64,000 bases of DNA from Metaclostridioides mangenotii (GTDB lineage: Bacteria; Bacillota; Clostridia; Peptostreptococcales; Peptostreptococcaceae): contig NZ_JAHLOF010000002.1 of the NCBI RefSeq assembly GCF_018917235.1, forward strand, positions 186,001-250,000. Direction: 5' to 3'. Below, piece by piece: positions 63,917 to 64,000 of this stretch (position 1 is its first letter; every line of letters begins with the position of its first letter). Under the pieces are notes generated by a model. That model saw only the letters and a program-made list of their open reading frames with translations, was not told the origin of the DNA and made no database searches. Position numbers and translations under genes: made by a program.

Positions 63917-64000
63917 ATACCCTTTGCCTCCATTATTTTTACAACCCTCATTTATTAATTATTTCTGATATTAAAAGACTTTATGGTTCTTCTAATAAAA

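Overview
The window is very AT-rich, uses many TTG/GTG starts behind strong AGGAGG ribosome binding sites, and is full of hairpin terminators with U-tracts. Its gene content points to an anaerobic, low-GC Firmicute close to Clostridioides difficile (family Peptostreptococcaceae; perhaps Paraclostridium, Paeniclostridium, Romboutsia or Terrisporobacter). The main clues are a triple CWB2 cell-wall protein, a CD3072-type TudS, a CD3324-type small regulator, hybrid cluster protein, methionine gamma-lyase, an agr cassette and EFR1-type ferredoxin. No rRNA, convincing tRNA, CRISPR array or intact insertion sequence was seen.

Layout. 1-4.2 kb: start of a flavin oxidoreductase, a DHA2-type drug exporter behind an attenuator-like leader, two coupled micro-genes, a YxeA-like protein and a CWB2-only surface protein. 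4.2-7.1 kb: polar amino-acid ABC transporter with a TudS-like desulfidase. 7.3-9.7 kb: agr cassette in the order agrC-agrB-agrD; the AgrC-like protein has no phosphoacceptor histidine. 9.8-14.4 kb: POT peptide transporter, small regulators, CarD, YitT. 14.7-18.1 kb: a split bacterial version of plant Tm-1 (ATP-binding half plus TIM-barrel half), preceded by an AraC regulator carrying its own copy of the same TIM barrel. 18.4-26.8 kb: rhodanese lipoprotein, a MoxR/VWA/22-residue-repeat operon, TrkAH potassium uptake. 28.1-33 kb: methionine catabolism (megL plus an NhaC/MetT-type transporter), with a sigma-54 promoter and three palindromic upstream sites under an ACT-PAS-AAA+ activator. 33.2-44.5 kb: PhzF remnant, AGCS transporter, paired cupins, EFR1 ferredoxin, proline iminopeptidase, WYL regulator and PNPOx gene around a more GC-rich structured segment, radical SAM protein, ferredoxin, Hcp with a palindromic operator. 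44.6-51.6 kb: repeat-tailed membrane protein, teichoic-acid-type TPR glycerophosphotransferase with an SGNH-like partner, MBL hydrolase, small regulators. 51.7-54.7 kb: a lysine riboswitch in front of a YfcC transporter and an M20 amidohydrolase. 54.9-60 kb: a graveyard of decayed pieces (amidase, response regulator, tyrosine integrase), dispersed repeats, one GtrII-like membrane protein and a secreted protein that seems to start at AUU. 60-64 kb: lipoprotein/FtsX/ATPase ABC operon.

Most genes lie on the minus strand in short operons. Four hairpin-terminator sequences recur at distant sites, and several gene 3' ends (glnQ, CWB2, PhzF, integrase) survive as scars beside terminators, so the region has been reshaped by deletion and duplication. 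The strongest candidates for new biology are the Tm-1 operon with its enzyme-like regulator, the histidine-less AgrC, the riboswitch-defined lysine transporter/amidohydrolase pair and the MoxR-VWA-repeat operon.
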